Assembly: GCF_024622975.1 (NCBI RefSeq)
Contig: NZ_JANJZT010000008.1
Coordinates: 62,001-126,000 of the forward strand
Origin: Blautia caecimuris
GTDB lineage: Bacteria; Bacillota; Clostridia; Lachnospirales; Lachnospiraceae
Direction: 5' to 3'
Length of the DNA: 64,000 nucleotides
The notes under the pieces are model-generated. The model did no database searches. It was not told the origin of the DNA and saw only the letters and a list, made by a program, of their open reading frames with translations. Made by a program: the position numbers and the translations under genes. Positions 9,401 to 18,274 of this stretch are shown piece by piece (position 1 is the first letter of the stretch; every line of letters begins with the position of its first letter).

Positions 9401-12400
9401 GAAACAATCGAAAACACAAAGGCGAACTATGGACTGCGAATATACAAACGTGACAGCGAAACACGAGATTTACTTGCAGGAGCTGTCTTTGGAGTATTTG
9501 AAAAAGGCAAGTCTCCGCAGAACGCAGACCCGATCGTGACGTTTAAGTCAAATGCAAGCGGTATCGCCACAGTACTTCTCAGCAATCCGGGAGATTATGA
9601 CATTTATGAGCTGACACCTCCTCCGGGATATGAGATGTTGACAGAAAAAATTCCTGTCCATGTAGATGATACGATGCCCACAGTAGAGCTGACAATAGAA
9701 AATAGCAGACAGAAGCTTGCAATCGAAATTAAAAAGCAGGAGGAGGGATCTAAGAAACCACTCGCAGGAGCTGTTTTTGAAATCCGTAATGAGAAAACAG
9801 GAGCCCTTATTGCTACAACTGATCCTACAAATGAAAATGGTGAGGTAACAGTTGAGGTGCCTGCGGGAAATCAGACATATACAGTAACAGAGATCAAAGC
9901 TCCGGAAGGGTATATTCTGGACAGTACGCCGCACAAAGTAACAGTCACTAAAGAAGACGATGGAAATGGTAATATTATATATGAAGCAGAGCCGCTTGTG
10001 ATTGATAACAGGCTGATAAAAGGTAATATCAAGCTTGTGAAAGTAGACGAGACGGACAGAACTATCCCACTTGCAGGAGCAGTATTTGAAGTGCGAAATG
10101 AGAGTGGTGAAAGAGTCGATGAGCTTACGACTAATTCGCAGGGCGAGGCGATGTCAAAGGAACTGACTTACGGAAAATACACTCTGGTAGAAACTCAGGC
10201 GCCGGATGGTTATGAGCTTTCTGAGCAGACATATAAGGCGGAACTTTCTGAAGCAGAGCCGCTTGTGACGGTTACGGCAACGAATGCACGAAAAAAGGGT
10301 GGATTTGTGATTAAAAAAGTCGATGCCCAGAAGCCGGAGACGATTCTTCCCGGAGCAGAGTTTACGATATTTAAATCCAGCGAGGATGCACAGAACCAGC
10401 AGAATGCCATTGAGAAGCAGAAGACAGGAGCAGACGGTCTGGCAAGATTTGAGCAGCTTGATTATGGTACATATTATATACGCGAGACAAAGGCACCGGA
10501 GGGTTATCAGCTCAATAATCGTATTATGGCAGTGACAGTTGATAAGGACTGGAAGGAAGCAGAGCCGCTTGTAGCGGAAGATTATCCGCAGCCACAGGAA
10601 GGTTACTTCCGCGTGGTGAAGACGGACAAGGCAACAGGCAGTACACTTGCAGGAGCCGAATTTACTGTGACAGGTCCGGATGGTTATTCAAAGGTCTATA
10701 AGACAGATAAGAGCGGAGCTTTCCAGACAGATGCGCTGAAACCTGGAATGTATACAGTAACAGAAACAAAGGCGCCGGATGGTTACTATATCAGCGACCA
10801 GCCATCAAAAACAGTTGAGGTAAAAGCTGGTGCAGGAACACTGGTAGAAATGCAGGAAGCAGTATTCGAAAATGAGCAGATTCTGATGCCGATCCGTATT
10901 AAAAAGACAGACGGAGATAAGAAGGATCCCAAGCCTTTGGTTGGAGCAGAGTTTAAGGTCTACCGTCTGGAGGGAACAGATGGACAGAGCAAAACAGAAG
11001 TGGATACTCTGGTGACAGATATGCACGGAGAGGCAGTCTCCAGGCTTCTTCCGGCAGGCAGTTACGAGGTAGTGGAGACACAGCCGCCAAAAGGTTATGA
11101 ACTGGCAGAAAATCCGTCACAGAAAGTTACGATCAATAAGGATTCTACAGAGGAAACCCTGACATTTACCTTTGTCAATGAGATTTTAAAGGGAACACTG
11201 AAAATCCGTAAGGTTGATTCAGAAACTAAAAAGGTGTTGCCGGGCGCAGTGTTTGAGGCATATAGTACGGAGTTTGGAGTATATTACCGGGCAACGTCCG
11301 CAGATGACGGATACGCAGTTTTTGAGAATCTTCCGTATGGCATTTACCGTATTCGAGAGGTGGAGGCGCCGGAGGGATATGAATTAAACAGCGATTTTGA
11401 GAAATATGTAGAAATAGGCAAAGACAGTCCTGAAGGTGGAGCGGAAATTACTTTGGAAGTACCAAATACACCTCTGATGGGAGAAATTCAGCTTACCAAG
11501 AAGGATGCGGAAACAGGAGAGATACTGGAAGGTGCTGTTTATGGCATTTATACAAGGCTTCTGGAGAATGGGGATATAGATCCGACTTCTCATATGGATG
11601 GATATGATATGGTAACAAAAGCTCCGCATGTCACATCAAAGAAACTATCGTATGGTACCTATTATGTGAAAGAAATCACACCGCCGGATGGATACAAAGT
11701 AAATGACAAAGTGTACACGGTGACATTTAAAGAGAATATCCCGCTTGTTGCCATTGAGGCTGAGGATGAAGCATATAAAGGAAGCATTTCTGTTGTAAAG
11801 AAGGACAGCGCAACAGATCAACCTCTGGAAGGCGTGATTTTTGCAATTTTTACTGCCGAGGAATATGAGAAATACCAGAAGTATCAGGAGGAAGGCAGTG
11901 GAGATATTGAGGAGCTTTCTCCGATCTATCTGACTACAGATGAAACGGGACAGGCATCTACAGGAAATATTCTGGAACTTGGGCAGGAATATGTAATGGT
12001 AGAATATGCCCCGCCGGCAGGCTATGACCCTCCGGTAAATGAAGATGGTTCAGAGAAGGTATGGCGGTTTACACCAACAAAGGACAAAATGATCTTTGAA
12101 TATGAGATCGAGAATACAAAGCAAAGAGAGATAATTATCCATAAAACAGATGAAAATGGAAATCCGGTCAATGGTGTTGTATTTGGTCTGTTCAGTTATG
12201 GAACAGATGGAAAACCAGAAACAGATGACGATAAGGAAATTGCTCAATTTGCTACGGCGATTGATGGAAGTGGTATTGCTCGCTACGAAACAGATGATCT
12301 GCCAAATGGCTGGTACTATGTAAAAGAGTTAAGCTGTGGCAGTGCCGGTTACGAGATGTCTAAAGAGATTGTACCGATTGAAATTACAGATGATAAGCGG

Positions 12401-15400
12401 GAGTATGAATTTGACTTTATTAATTATAAGCCAAGAGCAGAGATTGCCATTCAAAAAAGAGATGAATTCGGAAGACCGCTTGCAGGAGCCAGATTCGGCC
12501 TGTATCAGTTTACACCTGACTGGCAGGAAAAGACAGATTTTGAAGAGGACCTTATCCAGGAATTTGAGATGGATGAAAATGGTTACGGAAAAATCGAGAA
12601 TCTCCTCTGTGATCTATATGTGATTCGGGAGATCGAAGCACCGCAAGGCTATCGTCTCATGGAGCCAATTCTCGTTGATCTTTTGGATGTGGAGGATGAT
12701 ATTGATGAGACAAAACCTCCGAAGCCTTCAGAAGACAATGTGAAGATGACAGATTCTGGCAGTGGCATATCGACTGACTGGCAGGAAGAGGATTCTCCTG
12801 TACATATCACAAAAGGCGAGAAGAACGGAAGAACATATTATTATTATCTGCATAACCTTTACAACGAACCGCTTACCGGATGGATTGAGATCCATAAGGA
12901 AGCTGTATCCGAAGATGGAAGCCAAATAGAAAAAATAGATCTGAGCAATGCAAGATTCCAGATTATAGAAGAAAGCGGCAAGGTTGTAGATACGGTCATA
13001 ACAGACCAGTTTGGCAGAGCCAAGAGCCGTGAGCTGCCGCTTGGCACATACACCATCCGGGAGATACAGGCACCGGATGGAACACAGCTCAACGGACAGG
13101 AAGGTACAGTCGTTATAGACGGAACAGGTGTGAATGATATTTACACCTATACGCACAAAAATAAGATAGTGATGGGACAGATTAAGATTAAAAAAGCAGA
13201 CCCGGCAGGCAAAGCACTTGCCGGAGCACAGTTTGCTATTTATGCAGAGAGCGGTTCAGATGGCGAACCGGTAGATTCTATTACTACGGGAGAGGATGGT
13301 ACCGCAACAAGCAAGCTGTTGCCATATGGCTGGTATATCGTTCGTGAAACAAAAGCTCCGGAGGGCTATGAACTTGATACGAATCTCAGACTCAGATGCC
13401 GTATCAGTGAGAACGAGCAGATTGTAGAGTTTACTGTCATGAATTATCCAGGCAACGAGCCGGGTATCTATATCGTGAAGTACGATAAAGACAATCCGAA
13501 TAAATATCTGGAAGGCGCACAGTTTGATCTTTATAAGGATTCTGCACTGACAGAGAAAATCGGAGGACCGTACGTTACAGAAGAGAATGGTCAGGTAAAG
13601 ATCACGGATACAGATGCCTTGAATAAGGGCGAAACATACTATCTTAAAGAAACGAGAGCTCCGGAAGGTTATCAGCTTGATGAGACTGCACACAGTTTTG
13701 TATGGGGAGAGATAACGACTATTGCACTCTATATCCCCAATGAAAAAGAAAAGGGATATATCCGATTTGAAAAGACAGGTGAGATGTTAAGTGAGATCAA
13801 AGATGATCTATCTTATCCAAACCTTAAAGAGCTGGTGTGGGAACAGCAGCAGCTTTCAGGAGCACAGATAGGTATTTATGCAACAGAAGAAATAGAGCTT
13901 GATGGAAAAACGTATCAGCCGGGAGACTTGATTGTGCGTCTGGAATCGGGTGAGACAAGTCCGGGACTGCCGCTTGGTACATATGAATATCAGGAGTTGT
14001 CAGCGCCGCCATCCTATATCCTGGACACGCAGCGTCATAAAGTTGAAGTGACCGAAACAACAACTCAGATTGAGCCGGCATTTGTATCACTGGAAAATCA
14101 GCACGCCAGCGTGAACCTTCAGTTATACAAGAAGTTCAGTGATGAGAATACTTCAGAAAAGCTGAAACAGGTAAAATTCGGTGTATACACGGTGGGAACC
14201 ATAACAAGCGGTAAGGTGCAGATCGAGCCCGATACATTGGTCGGTGTATTTGGAGTGGATGAAAACGGATTTGCCAATCCTGAACTGAAGCTGCCTCAGG
14301 GTTCCTATTATGTGAGAGAACTGGAGACAGCCGATGGATATCTTCTGGATGAGACACGGTATCCATTTAAAGTAGTCTACGATAATGGAAATGAGAAGAT
14401 TATCATTTCTTCAAAAGAGAATCCGATTGTCAATGAGCCGGTATACGGAGTGATCCGTCTGGAAAAGAAGGGTGAGCTCTTCACACAGGTAGAGGTTTCC
14501 ATCGAGGAGAATAAATATCAGGTGAACCGTCCGGTATTTACCCAGGGTGAGCTGAATGGTGCAAAGGTTGAAATTCGTGCAAAGGAGACTGTTACTATAG
14601 GCGACAGTACATACCAGCCAGGAGAAGTAATAGATACCCTGATCAGTGGCGAGAAGCCGGAGAGCAGGAAACTTCCGTTTGGAACGTATACTGTAGTTGA
14701 AGTAGAAGCACCCGATGGATACGTTCTTGACAGCACACCCCGTGATGTGACAATCAGAGCGCCGGAGGAAGGCAGCCATGTGCATACGGTAGAACTGGTC
14801 AGCCTTACCAATGCAAAAAAGAAAGTTGATCTGAATCTTTACAAAAGCTTTTTCGGACTGGAAATAGAAGAGGCAGAAGAATTGTACCAGAAGGTTCTGT
14901 TTGGAGTTTATGCCGCGGAGGACATTCCAGGTGCTGCAGATGGCGTAAGCCTTAAAAAAGATACGCTTGTGGAGCTTATCCGCATAGAAGCAGATGGAAG
15001 TGGCAGTATGGAGAAGACCCTTCTGCCGGCAGGTAATTACTATGTAAAAGAGCTTGAAACAGCAGATGGATATCAGGTAGATGATACACACTATCCGTTC
15101 TCTGTCTCCTTTGGGAAAGATGTTTCTGATACAGAAAATTCTGATACAGGATCAGATACCATTACAGTAGAAGTGGAAGGCATTGACGCAGAACATCCAC
15201 TGATTAACCTTCCAGAAGGCGCAGAAGTTCCGTTTGCATTCCGGAAAATCGGAGAAGACGGTCAGCCTCTTGCAGGTGCAGTTTTCCGGTTATATACATG
15301 TAAGGAAGAGCATGAGCACAGCCAGGAAGCCGGAACAGATGGAAGCTGCTGGGAGGAAGTGCATGGACTTTCTCCGAAGACAAGCGGGGCAGATGGAATT

Positions 15401-15763
15401 GTAGATTTCGGAATCCTTCCAAATGGAACGTACCAGCTAAAAGAAACAGAAGCACCAGAAGGATATGTATTGCCGGCAGGCCAGTGGAGATTCACTGTGA
15501 ACTCCGAGGCTGAACCGGGAGAACATATAATATTTACGCCTACAGGCGGTGCACAGCCTCCGGCTTTCCAGAAAGCGGAAGAGGACGCTGTATACCAGTA
15601 TCAGGTAATGAACCGCAAAGCAAGGCAGATGCCGTTTACAGGAGGAACAGGTATGCTTGATTATGCCGCGGGAGGAGGTGTACTTCTGGCGTTGGCAGAG
15701 CTTGTAAACAGGCGTCGTAAAAAGAAAAACAAAGGAAAACGTGCAGAAATGCAGGAAGAATGA
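3425..15763 (+). CDS. Giant thioester-domain SpaA/Cna_B-repeat adhesin, tip pilin
   Basis: 4112 residues, start ATG at 3425 overlapping the previous stop, with GGAAGG upstream. Order of parts: signal peptide to about residue 43; an acidic Glu/Asp/Ser-rich stretch to about 135; a thioester domain with Cys193 in AYCIEP and Gln256 in MAAQELIWEE, the pair that forms an internal thioester able to bind host amines covalently; then about 34 SpaA/Cna_B modules from about residue 415 to 4060, each starting with a pattern like IKKVD, passing through PLAGAVFEI and ending with YYIKETKAPEGY, whose Lys, Glu and Asn normally form isopeptide bonds. The end is MPFTGG (4069-4074), a membrane segment and RRRKKKNK, a sortase signal. 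Modules differ from each other, so this is an old, diverged array. It lies before the backbone pilin and sortase, so it is probably the pilus tip adhesin. Confidence 0.9.
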   Translation: MKKILEEKGSVFKKIISWVLVMAILFTSVDMSAFAVRADEQDSVVFSDDISDSEDVGSEIQQNDDFVSEEQTQDSSVTDPQISFEEEMLPPEDTSSENEVTEEGEEQLQTEITEEEQPFSDGEQEEVFSDGTESDTELAANAPGNPVQWSTMTYGGGRVYLSYRYKGVNHSNRNYPWIYGKDASTSELHVAYCIEPDVDDITKWYTLHNKPLTEHPTFKNDPAKAKRMLEYAYFGAEYPGHWSTNELQVEYFMAAQELIWEELGVSNISWHRQTSGGGAGASLNSVVDTRKAEIKRLIKEFNTKPVFENTTLYQDKSDPNKIYTIKLKSGSLSPWGLSKALPSGGVLEYGGFGSRFQFKLNPAMDIRSVRFDYAKAPSKYADMMYYLGSGQQTVIVSGTLPSLSVSCTANVVTVSRVKIKKTDDTGAPVSGVTFKYGTSKTNLNQVTKPTDEKGETEIRLENSGVNTIYVQEHEVPPHLIKSDEIKTVTFTTGGTGTVTFVNDRVRYPVTLEKVEAGTGQPLSGAKFKYWDKEKPETTYTAVTDGEGRFTSTVTFAPGTTVVMEEVSAPEGHLVPESPDNRQELVISTDQSKNIFRFENSVKSARLMIEKYNERTGDPILDGVGCTFKVGTDLSDPSDCETLTIGSDGTATSSHTYKHNTLVYYQEISAPEGFELDDTVRSIVIDASKSTVTEAALNKVRVPNKELTLHLKIRKKGSDGLPLQGVRFRLEQRKGDTWYTIESNLVTDRNGTVEIPGTYKKEVIVRGELRLVEEETIPGYKLLDKPIVIDEKYIQTESSEIVIEITNKKLDTRFQVYKYGTDTKKPLAGAVFEITDEDGDLLQTLTTNSKGIAETTELLADVTYYIEEIEAPKGYQKIEGRHPFVISTENGAESSGEYLLKREVPNEPYRGRIKVKKVNQDGLPLSGIEFTIYKGALAVEKLTTDEKGEATSDWLTADSAYRIKETYTPPQFEKTELLDYTFDFLNVESQVVGENWKVDVTKNNAGNEITAYFEVTNKELLGRVTIKKVDADEPDLAVQGATFELYNRYDKKTLLASGVTDETGTVVFKNLPIVNPSVNAQQGHYYLEETTPGENHVLPENTGKYFSLTTDQLNYEVMFKNPPVKGSVEILKVDKDNPDKKLEGAEFAIYRADDLNTVLKTEVTGKDGIARFEDLRYGNYVIRETKVPDGYLNDVENGGNDLYDPSIKGYPVAIEKHEQIIPLTIANPAQKVQVEISKCNSENKKPLPYVRFNIMSGDDELIESIVTDSNGKAVSRAIPLDRLGANPYVVEAAQIPGYEPNNTHYPIKIEAGSTQAIQIVKIDVENIPQKTEFKLRKVGDDGEPVEAEFSIAVEGISPVAGKFEKTYFVKTDKETGLYDFQDLISQIAVDAPKQTRMSLQVYETETDPQYQVVEGRIAFLWLIKDSADNYTIDVMMIGQTGNKDQVTYDENTLTITVVNKKIPIRLTLIKHDTDNPDKYLAGAVFRITPLEDGHTPSEDPIEVTTTDSPDGVEIELPYARYYQVQELQAPPGYYTTGGITTYEISRFDEITENGIVIRRELTHTVSNARLPEMKLRKVGENGEPLDAEFIITDEGTERSVTVKTQAKNGGYADVDITALNEFWTVYLDKNRFKIEEISVDNPDYEILKEPVYLAYSIDYGILTFQEPQAGINPDGVTITVEEAPSAATIKIPNKLRKIDISLNLIKEDAEHPGTYLPGAVFEITPDGYDPIRVTTTDSPDGVRVENLPRADSYSVQEIQAPEGYILDPTIYTYTLEEFENEYGSDGKTITAKRLSVNCDNKSVMGNLRIRKMDQENGELLSGAEFEIRKGVPPQSYEDAGSDQYEKVGIITIGMDGTGEYNNIPYGKYFLREIKAPEGYQISKELIPFAVEKNQQMIELDIPNRKLEGELTIVKVDSEDNQKPLAGAVFTIHREDTDQQVGDELITNLDGKIGPISLPYGKYYIKEVRFPAGYGSATGKTYPFELNQINPVYVETIENTKANYGLRIYKRDSETRDLLAGAVFGVFEKGKSPQNADPIVTFKSNASGIATVLLSNPGDYDIYELTPPPGYEMLTEKIPVHVDDTMPTVELTIENSRQKLAIEIKKQEEGSKKPLAGAVFEIRNEKTGALIATTDPTNENGEVTVEVPAGNQTYTVTEIKAPEGYILDSTPHKVTVTKEDDGNGNIIYEAEPLVIDNRLIKGNIKLVKVDETDRTIPLAGAVFEVRNESGERVDELTTNSQGEAMSKELTYGKYTLVETQAPDGYELSEQTYKAELSEAEPLVTVTATNARKKGGFVIKKVDAQKPETILPGAEFTIFKSSEDAQNQQNAIEKQKTGADGLARFEQLDYGTYYIRETKAPEGYQLNNRIMAVTVDKDWKEAEPLVAEDYPQPQEGYFRVVKTDKATGSTLAGAEFTVTGPDGYSKVYKTDKSGAFQTDALKPGMYTVTETKAPDGYYISDQPSKTVEVKAGAGTLVEMQEAVFENEQILMPIRIKKTDGDKKDPKPLVGAEFKVYRLEGTDGQSKTEVDTLVTDMHGEAVSRLLPAGSYEVVETQPPKGYELAENPSQKVTINKDSTEETLTFTFVNEILKGTLKIRKVDSETKKVLPGAVFEAYSTEFGVYYRATSADDGYAVFENLPYGIYRIREVEAPEGYELNSDFEKYVEIGKDSPEGGAEITLEVPNTPLMGEIQLTKKDAETGEILEGAVYGIYTRLLENGDIDPTSHMDGYDMVTKAPHVTSKKLSYGTYYVKEITPPDGYKVNDKVYTVTFKENIPLVAIEAEDEAYKGSISVVKKDSATDQPLEGVIFAIFTAEEYEKYQKYQEEGSGDIEELSPIYLTTDETGQASTGNILELGQEYVMVEYAPPAGYDPPVNEDGSEKVWRFTPTKDKMIFEYEIENTKQREIIIHKTDENGNPVNGVVFGLFSYGTDGKPETDDDKEIAQFATAIDGSGIARYETDDLPNGWYYVKELSCGSAGYEMSKEIVPIEITDDKREYEFDFINYKPRAEIAIQKRDEFGRPLAGARFGLYQFTPDWQEKTDFEEDLIQEFEMDENGYGKIENLLCDLYVIREIEAPQGYRLMEPILVDLLDVEDDIDETKPPKPSEDNVKMTDSGSGISTDWQEEDSPVHITKGEKNGRTYYYYLHNLYNEPLTGWIEIHKEAVSEDGSQIEKIDLSNARFQIIEESGKVVDTVITDQFGRAKSRELPLGTYTIREIQAPDGTQLNGQEGTVVIDGTGVNDIYTYTHKNKIVMGQIKIKKADPAGKALAGAQFAIYAESGSDGEPVDSITTGEDGTATSKLLPYGWYIVRETKAPEGYELDTNLRLRCRISENEQIVEFTVMNYPGNEPGIYIVKYDKDNPNKYLEGAQFDLYKDSALTEKIGGPYVTEENGQVKITDTDALNKGETYYLKETRAPEGYQLDETAHSFVWGEITTIALYIPNEKEKGYIRFEKTGEMLSEIKDDLSYPNLKELVWEQQQLSGAQIGIYATEEIELDGKTYQPGDLIVRLESGETSPGLPLGTYEYQELSAPPSYILDTQRHKVEVTETTTQIEPAFVSLENQHASVNLQLYKKFSDENTSEKLKQVKFGVYTVGTITSGKVQIEPDTLVGVFGVDENGFANPELKLPQGSYYVRELETADGYLLDETRYPFKVVYDNGNEKIIISSKENPIVNEPVYGVIRLEKKGELFTQVEVSIEENKYQVNRPVFTQGELNGAKVEIRAKETVTIGDSTYQPGEVIDTLISGEKPESRKLPFGTYTVVEVEAPDGYVLDSTPRDVTIRAPEEGSHVHTVELVSLTNAKKKVDLNLYKSFFGLEIEEAEELYQKVLFGVYAAEDIPGAADGVSLKKDTLVELIRIEADGSGSMEKTLLPAGNYYVKELETADGYQVDDTHYPFSVSFGKDVSDTENSDTGSDTITVEVEGIDAEHPLINLPEGAEVPFAFRKIGEDGQPLAGAVFRLYTCKEEHEHSQEAGTDGSCWEEVHGLSPKTSGADGIVDFGILPNGTYQLKETEAPEGYVLPAGQWRFTVNSEAEPGEHIIFTPTGGAQPPAFQKAEEDAVYQYQVMNRKARQMPFTGGTGMLDYAAGGGVLLALAELVNRRRKKKNKGKRAEMQEE

Positions 15764-15776
15764 AAGGAGAAAGAGT

Positions 15777-17318
15777 ATGAAAGTATTCAAAAAAGTAAGC
15801 GCGTGGTTACTTAGTCTGGGGATGGCTGTATCCCTGATGACAGCGGCGCCTGTGGCAGCTGCTCCACAAACAGGAAGTATTACCGTACATAAGTATGTGG
15901 TGGAAACAACAGATCAGTACAATGCTTTAAAAGAAAAAGGGGATCGTTCCCACGGCAATGTCATTGATTTTTCGGATCATGAGGATCTGAAAGATCTGAA
16001 GCCTATGGCAGGTATTAAGTTTGACCTGGAAAAGGTAAAAGATGACGGAACAACACAGCTTGATCCTGCTACAGCAGAACGTGACGACAGTTTTGAGGTA
16101 CAGACTCTGACAACAGGTGAAAACGGAGAGATTACTTTTGGTAATCTTTCGTTAGGTACTTACCGGCTGTCCGAGCAGGAGGATCCTCGTGTGGACAAAA
16201 AGATGGCTCCGGTTTTGATCTCTGTACCTACCTATAATCAGGAGTATAAGAATGATACGTCAAAACCAGAATCTCTGTATGATATCCATGTATATCCAAA
16301 GAATCTGATTTATCAGGATGGTCCACAGATTGAAAAGGATGTTGTTAAAGAAGAAAACAATGACGCAACTGTAGATCGTTATGCTCCATTTAACTGGATC
16401 ATTCTTTCAGATATACCGGAAGACGTTGCGGGAGAGAATCAGACTCCGAAAAAATATGTAATTATGGATAAACTGGATCCCCGTCTTGATTTTGTAGAGG
16501 ACATATCAGTAGCTCTGAGAACTGCTGATAAACAGACAACAACAACTTTGGAAAAGGATGTGGATTATACATTTGAAGCCAAGGATCTGACAGAAGAACC
16601 TCATAAACCAGGAAATAATAGAGACCTTACCTGGACTCTGACCAAAGATGGACTTAATAAATTAAAAGACTACGCAGGCGGTAAGGTTGTAACAACATTT
16701 GCTACAAAGCTGAATAAGGATGCTGAACTTGGCACTGCAATTCCTAACCAGGCATCTCTTGATTACATTAACTGGAATGGAAATCAGTATTTACCACAGT
16801 CTGATATTCCGGAAGTTCATACCGGCGGTGTAAAGATTGAAAAAGTAGACAAAGCAGATCATAACAAGAAACTGGAAGGCGCTGAATTTATGATTTACCG
16901 CAGCGAAGAAGAGGCAAAAGCTGGAGATACTTCCAGAGCAGTACAGAGGGATGGCAAGCCATATGTGGTTACCTCTGGTGAAGATGGTATTGCATTCTTT
17001 GAAGGATTAAGCTATGGTGACCTGACAGGTATGAAGCCAACTGATGGAAGTACTGATTACTGGATTGTGGAGACAAAAGCTCCAACAGTAGATGGTGTTA
17101 AGTACAATCGACTTCTTGATCCATTTAAAGTAACAGTATCTGCTACAAGCCATAATATGAATCCTGAGGATATGTATGTGGTTTATAATGCTAAGGACAA
17201 CTATGAGCTTCCGTTTACCGGTGGTACAGGTCTTCTGGTATTCCTGGGAGCAGGTGCAGTTCTTCTGATCGCATCTTACGTAATCTCCAAAGGTGGAAAA
17301 AATAAAGCTGCAAAGTAA
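15777..17318 (+). CDS. SpaH/EbpB-family LPXTG backbone pilin
   Basis: 513 residues from the ATG at 15777, preceded by AAAGGAGA; the stop of the adhesin is 14 bases upstream. A signal peptide ends near residue 28. The pilin motif VYPKN at about 172-176 provides Lys175, the usual nucleophile for the sortase-made bond between subunits. A fimbrial isopeptide D2-type domain follows (about 190-360), then a Cna_B domain with an E-box YWIVETKAP centred on Glu432. The C-terminus is LPFTGG (478-483), a membrane segment and a Lys-rich tail. All parts needed for a polymerising shaft subunit are present. It is followed by a strong hairpin and the class C sortase. Confidence 0.93.
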   Translation: MKVFKKVSAWLLSLGMAVSLMTAAPVAAAPQTGSITVHKYVVETTDQYNALKEKGDRSHGNVIDFSDHEDLKDLKPMAGIKFDLEKVKDDGTTQLDPATAERDDSFEVQTLTTGENGEITFGNLSLGTYRLSEQEDPRVDKKMAPVLISVPTYNQEYKNDTSKPESLYDIHVYPKNLIYQDGPQIEKDVVKEENNDATVDRYAPFNWIILSDIPEDVAGENQTPKKYVIMDKLDPRLDFVEDISVALRTADKQTTTTLEKDVDYTFEAKDLTEEPHKPGNNRDLTWTLTKDGLNKLKDYAGGKVVTTFATKLNKDAELGTAIPNQASLDYINWNGNQYLPQSDIPEVHTGGVKIEKVDKADHNKKLEGAEFMIYRSEEEAKAGDTSRAVQRDGKPYVVTSGEDGIAFFEGLSYGDLTGMKPTDGSTDYWIVETKAPTVDGVKYNRLLDPFKVTVSATSHNMNPEDMYVVYNAKDNYELPFTGGTGLLVFLGAGAVLLIASYVISKGGKNKAAK

Positions 17319-17369
17319 AAAATCATGAATAAAATTTTAGTCTGTCAGTAATAAAAATCCGGCAGAACC

Positions 17370-17397
17370 AAGGGAGGGGGAAAGTTCCCCCTCCCTT
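17370..17397 (+). terminator. GC-rich hairpin between pilin and sortase genes (attenuator or RNA-stabilising)
   Basis: AAGGGAGGGGGAA and TTCCCCCTCCCTT form a perfect 13-base stem with a 2-base loop. No long T-run follows (TTTAGC), so complete termination is not expected. Its position suggests it keeps pilin mRNA high and sortase mRNA low, as an attenuator or a block to exonucleases. Confidence 0.65.
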
Positions 17398-17455
17398 TAG
17401 CTTAGCTGGATATCATTCAGTTTACCGGGACAGATATAAGAAACGCGAGGATATA

Positions 17456-18274
17456 ATGAACATTAGAAAAATTTTGACGCTTCTTCTCCGCATTGCAGGA
17501 GTTGCCATAATCCTTTATCCTCTGGCACTTCGCATATTTTCTGGATTAAATCAGTCGGAGGCGGTTGCAAGATACGAGGACAGCGCAGCCTATTATAATC
17601 AGGATATGGTTGCAGAAGAATGGGCTAAGGCAGAAGAATATAATAAAAGTCTCAGTGGTACAGAGGTAAGAGATCCGTTTGTCCCCGGAAGCGGCGTGGT
17701 GATTCCGGATAATTATATGGAAGTGTTGAACATTGACAGAGGGATTATGGGAACACTGGATATTCCCTGTGTGGATATTAATCTGCCTATTTATCACACA
17801 GTGGACACAGAGGTACTGGAAAAGGGAGTGGGACACCTACAGGAAACTGCTTTTCCGATCGGAGGAAAAAATAATCACACAGTCCTCAGCACACACAGAG
17901 GACTTCCGGAAGCAAAGCTATTTACAAATCTCGATAAAATGGAAATAGGAGATGAGTTTTATATCCATATTTTTGACAGGATCTTGGCATATAAAGTAGA
18001 TCAGATCAAAGTGGTAGAGCCTGATAATACCAAGTACTTAAAGCCGGAAAAGGGGAAAGATTACGTTACGCTTCTTACATGTACCCCTTATGGAATCAAC
18101 AGCCATCGTCTGCTGGTACGCGGCGTGCGGACAGAATATGTGGAAGAAGCTGTTGAGAATACGCCAGTTAAAGTTATAAAGTGGGAAAATTATCTGGCTG
18201 TGGTAGCCGGGATACTGCTTCTGATACTGGTGATCCGGGTATACAGAAGAAAAAAGAGGAGGAAAGCAGAATGA
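17456..18274 (+). CDS. Class C (pilus-polymerising) sortase
   Basis: 272 residues. It has an N-terminal membrane anchor (about 5-30) and a C-terminal second membrane segment with a RRKKRRK tail, the two-anchor layout of class C sortases. The lid motif DPF is at 73-75. Catalytic residues are His147 (LSTHRGLP), Cys209 (TLLTCTPYG) and Arg218 (HRLLVRG). The enzyme joins pilin subunits through their LPFTG/MPFTG signals and the pilin-motif lysine. The ribosome binding site is weak (GAGG), and a hairpin precedes the gene, both consistent with lower expression than the pilin. Its stop overlaps the start of the lipoprotein gene. Confidence 0.95.
   Translation: MNIRKILTLLLRIAGVAIILYPLALRIFSGLNQSEAVARYEDSAAYYNQDMVAEEWAKAEEYNKSLSGTEVRDPFVPGSGVVIPDNYMEVLNIDRGIMGTLDIPCVDINLPIYHTVDTEVLEKGVGHLQETAFPIGGKNNHTVLSTHRGLPEAKLFTNLDKMEIGDEFYIHIFDRILAYKVDQIKVVEPDNTKYLKPEKGKDYVTLLTCTPYGINSHRLLVRGVRTEYVEEAVENTPVKVIKWENYLAVVAGILLLILVIRVYRRKKRRKAE

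Noticed and set aside
14411-15091. 226-codon minus-strand ORF and many others antisense to the giant adhesin
   Set aside because: They follow from the codon pattern of the repeat modules; no family match, no starts with ribosome binding sites.
4670-15600. Regularly spaced similar sequences as a possible CRISPR or tandem DNA repeat array
   Set aside because: The similarity is at protein level (SpaA modules of about 100 residues) with diverged DNA in one open frame.
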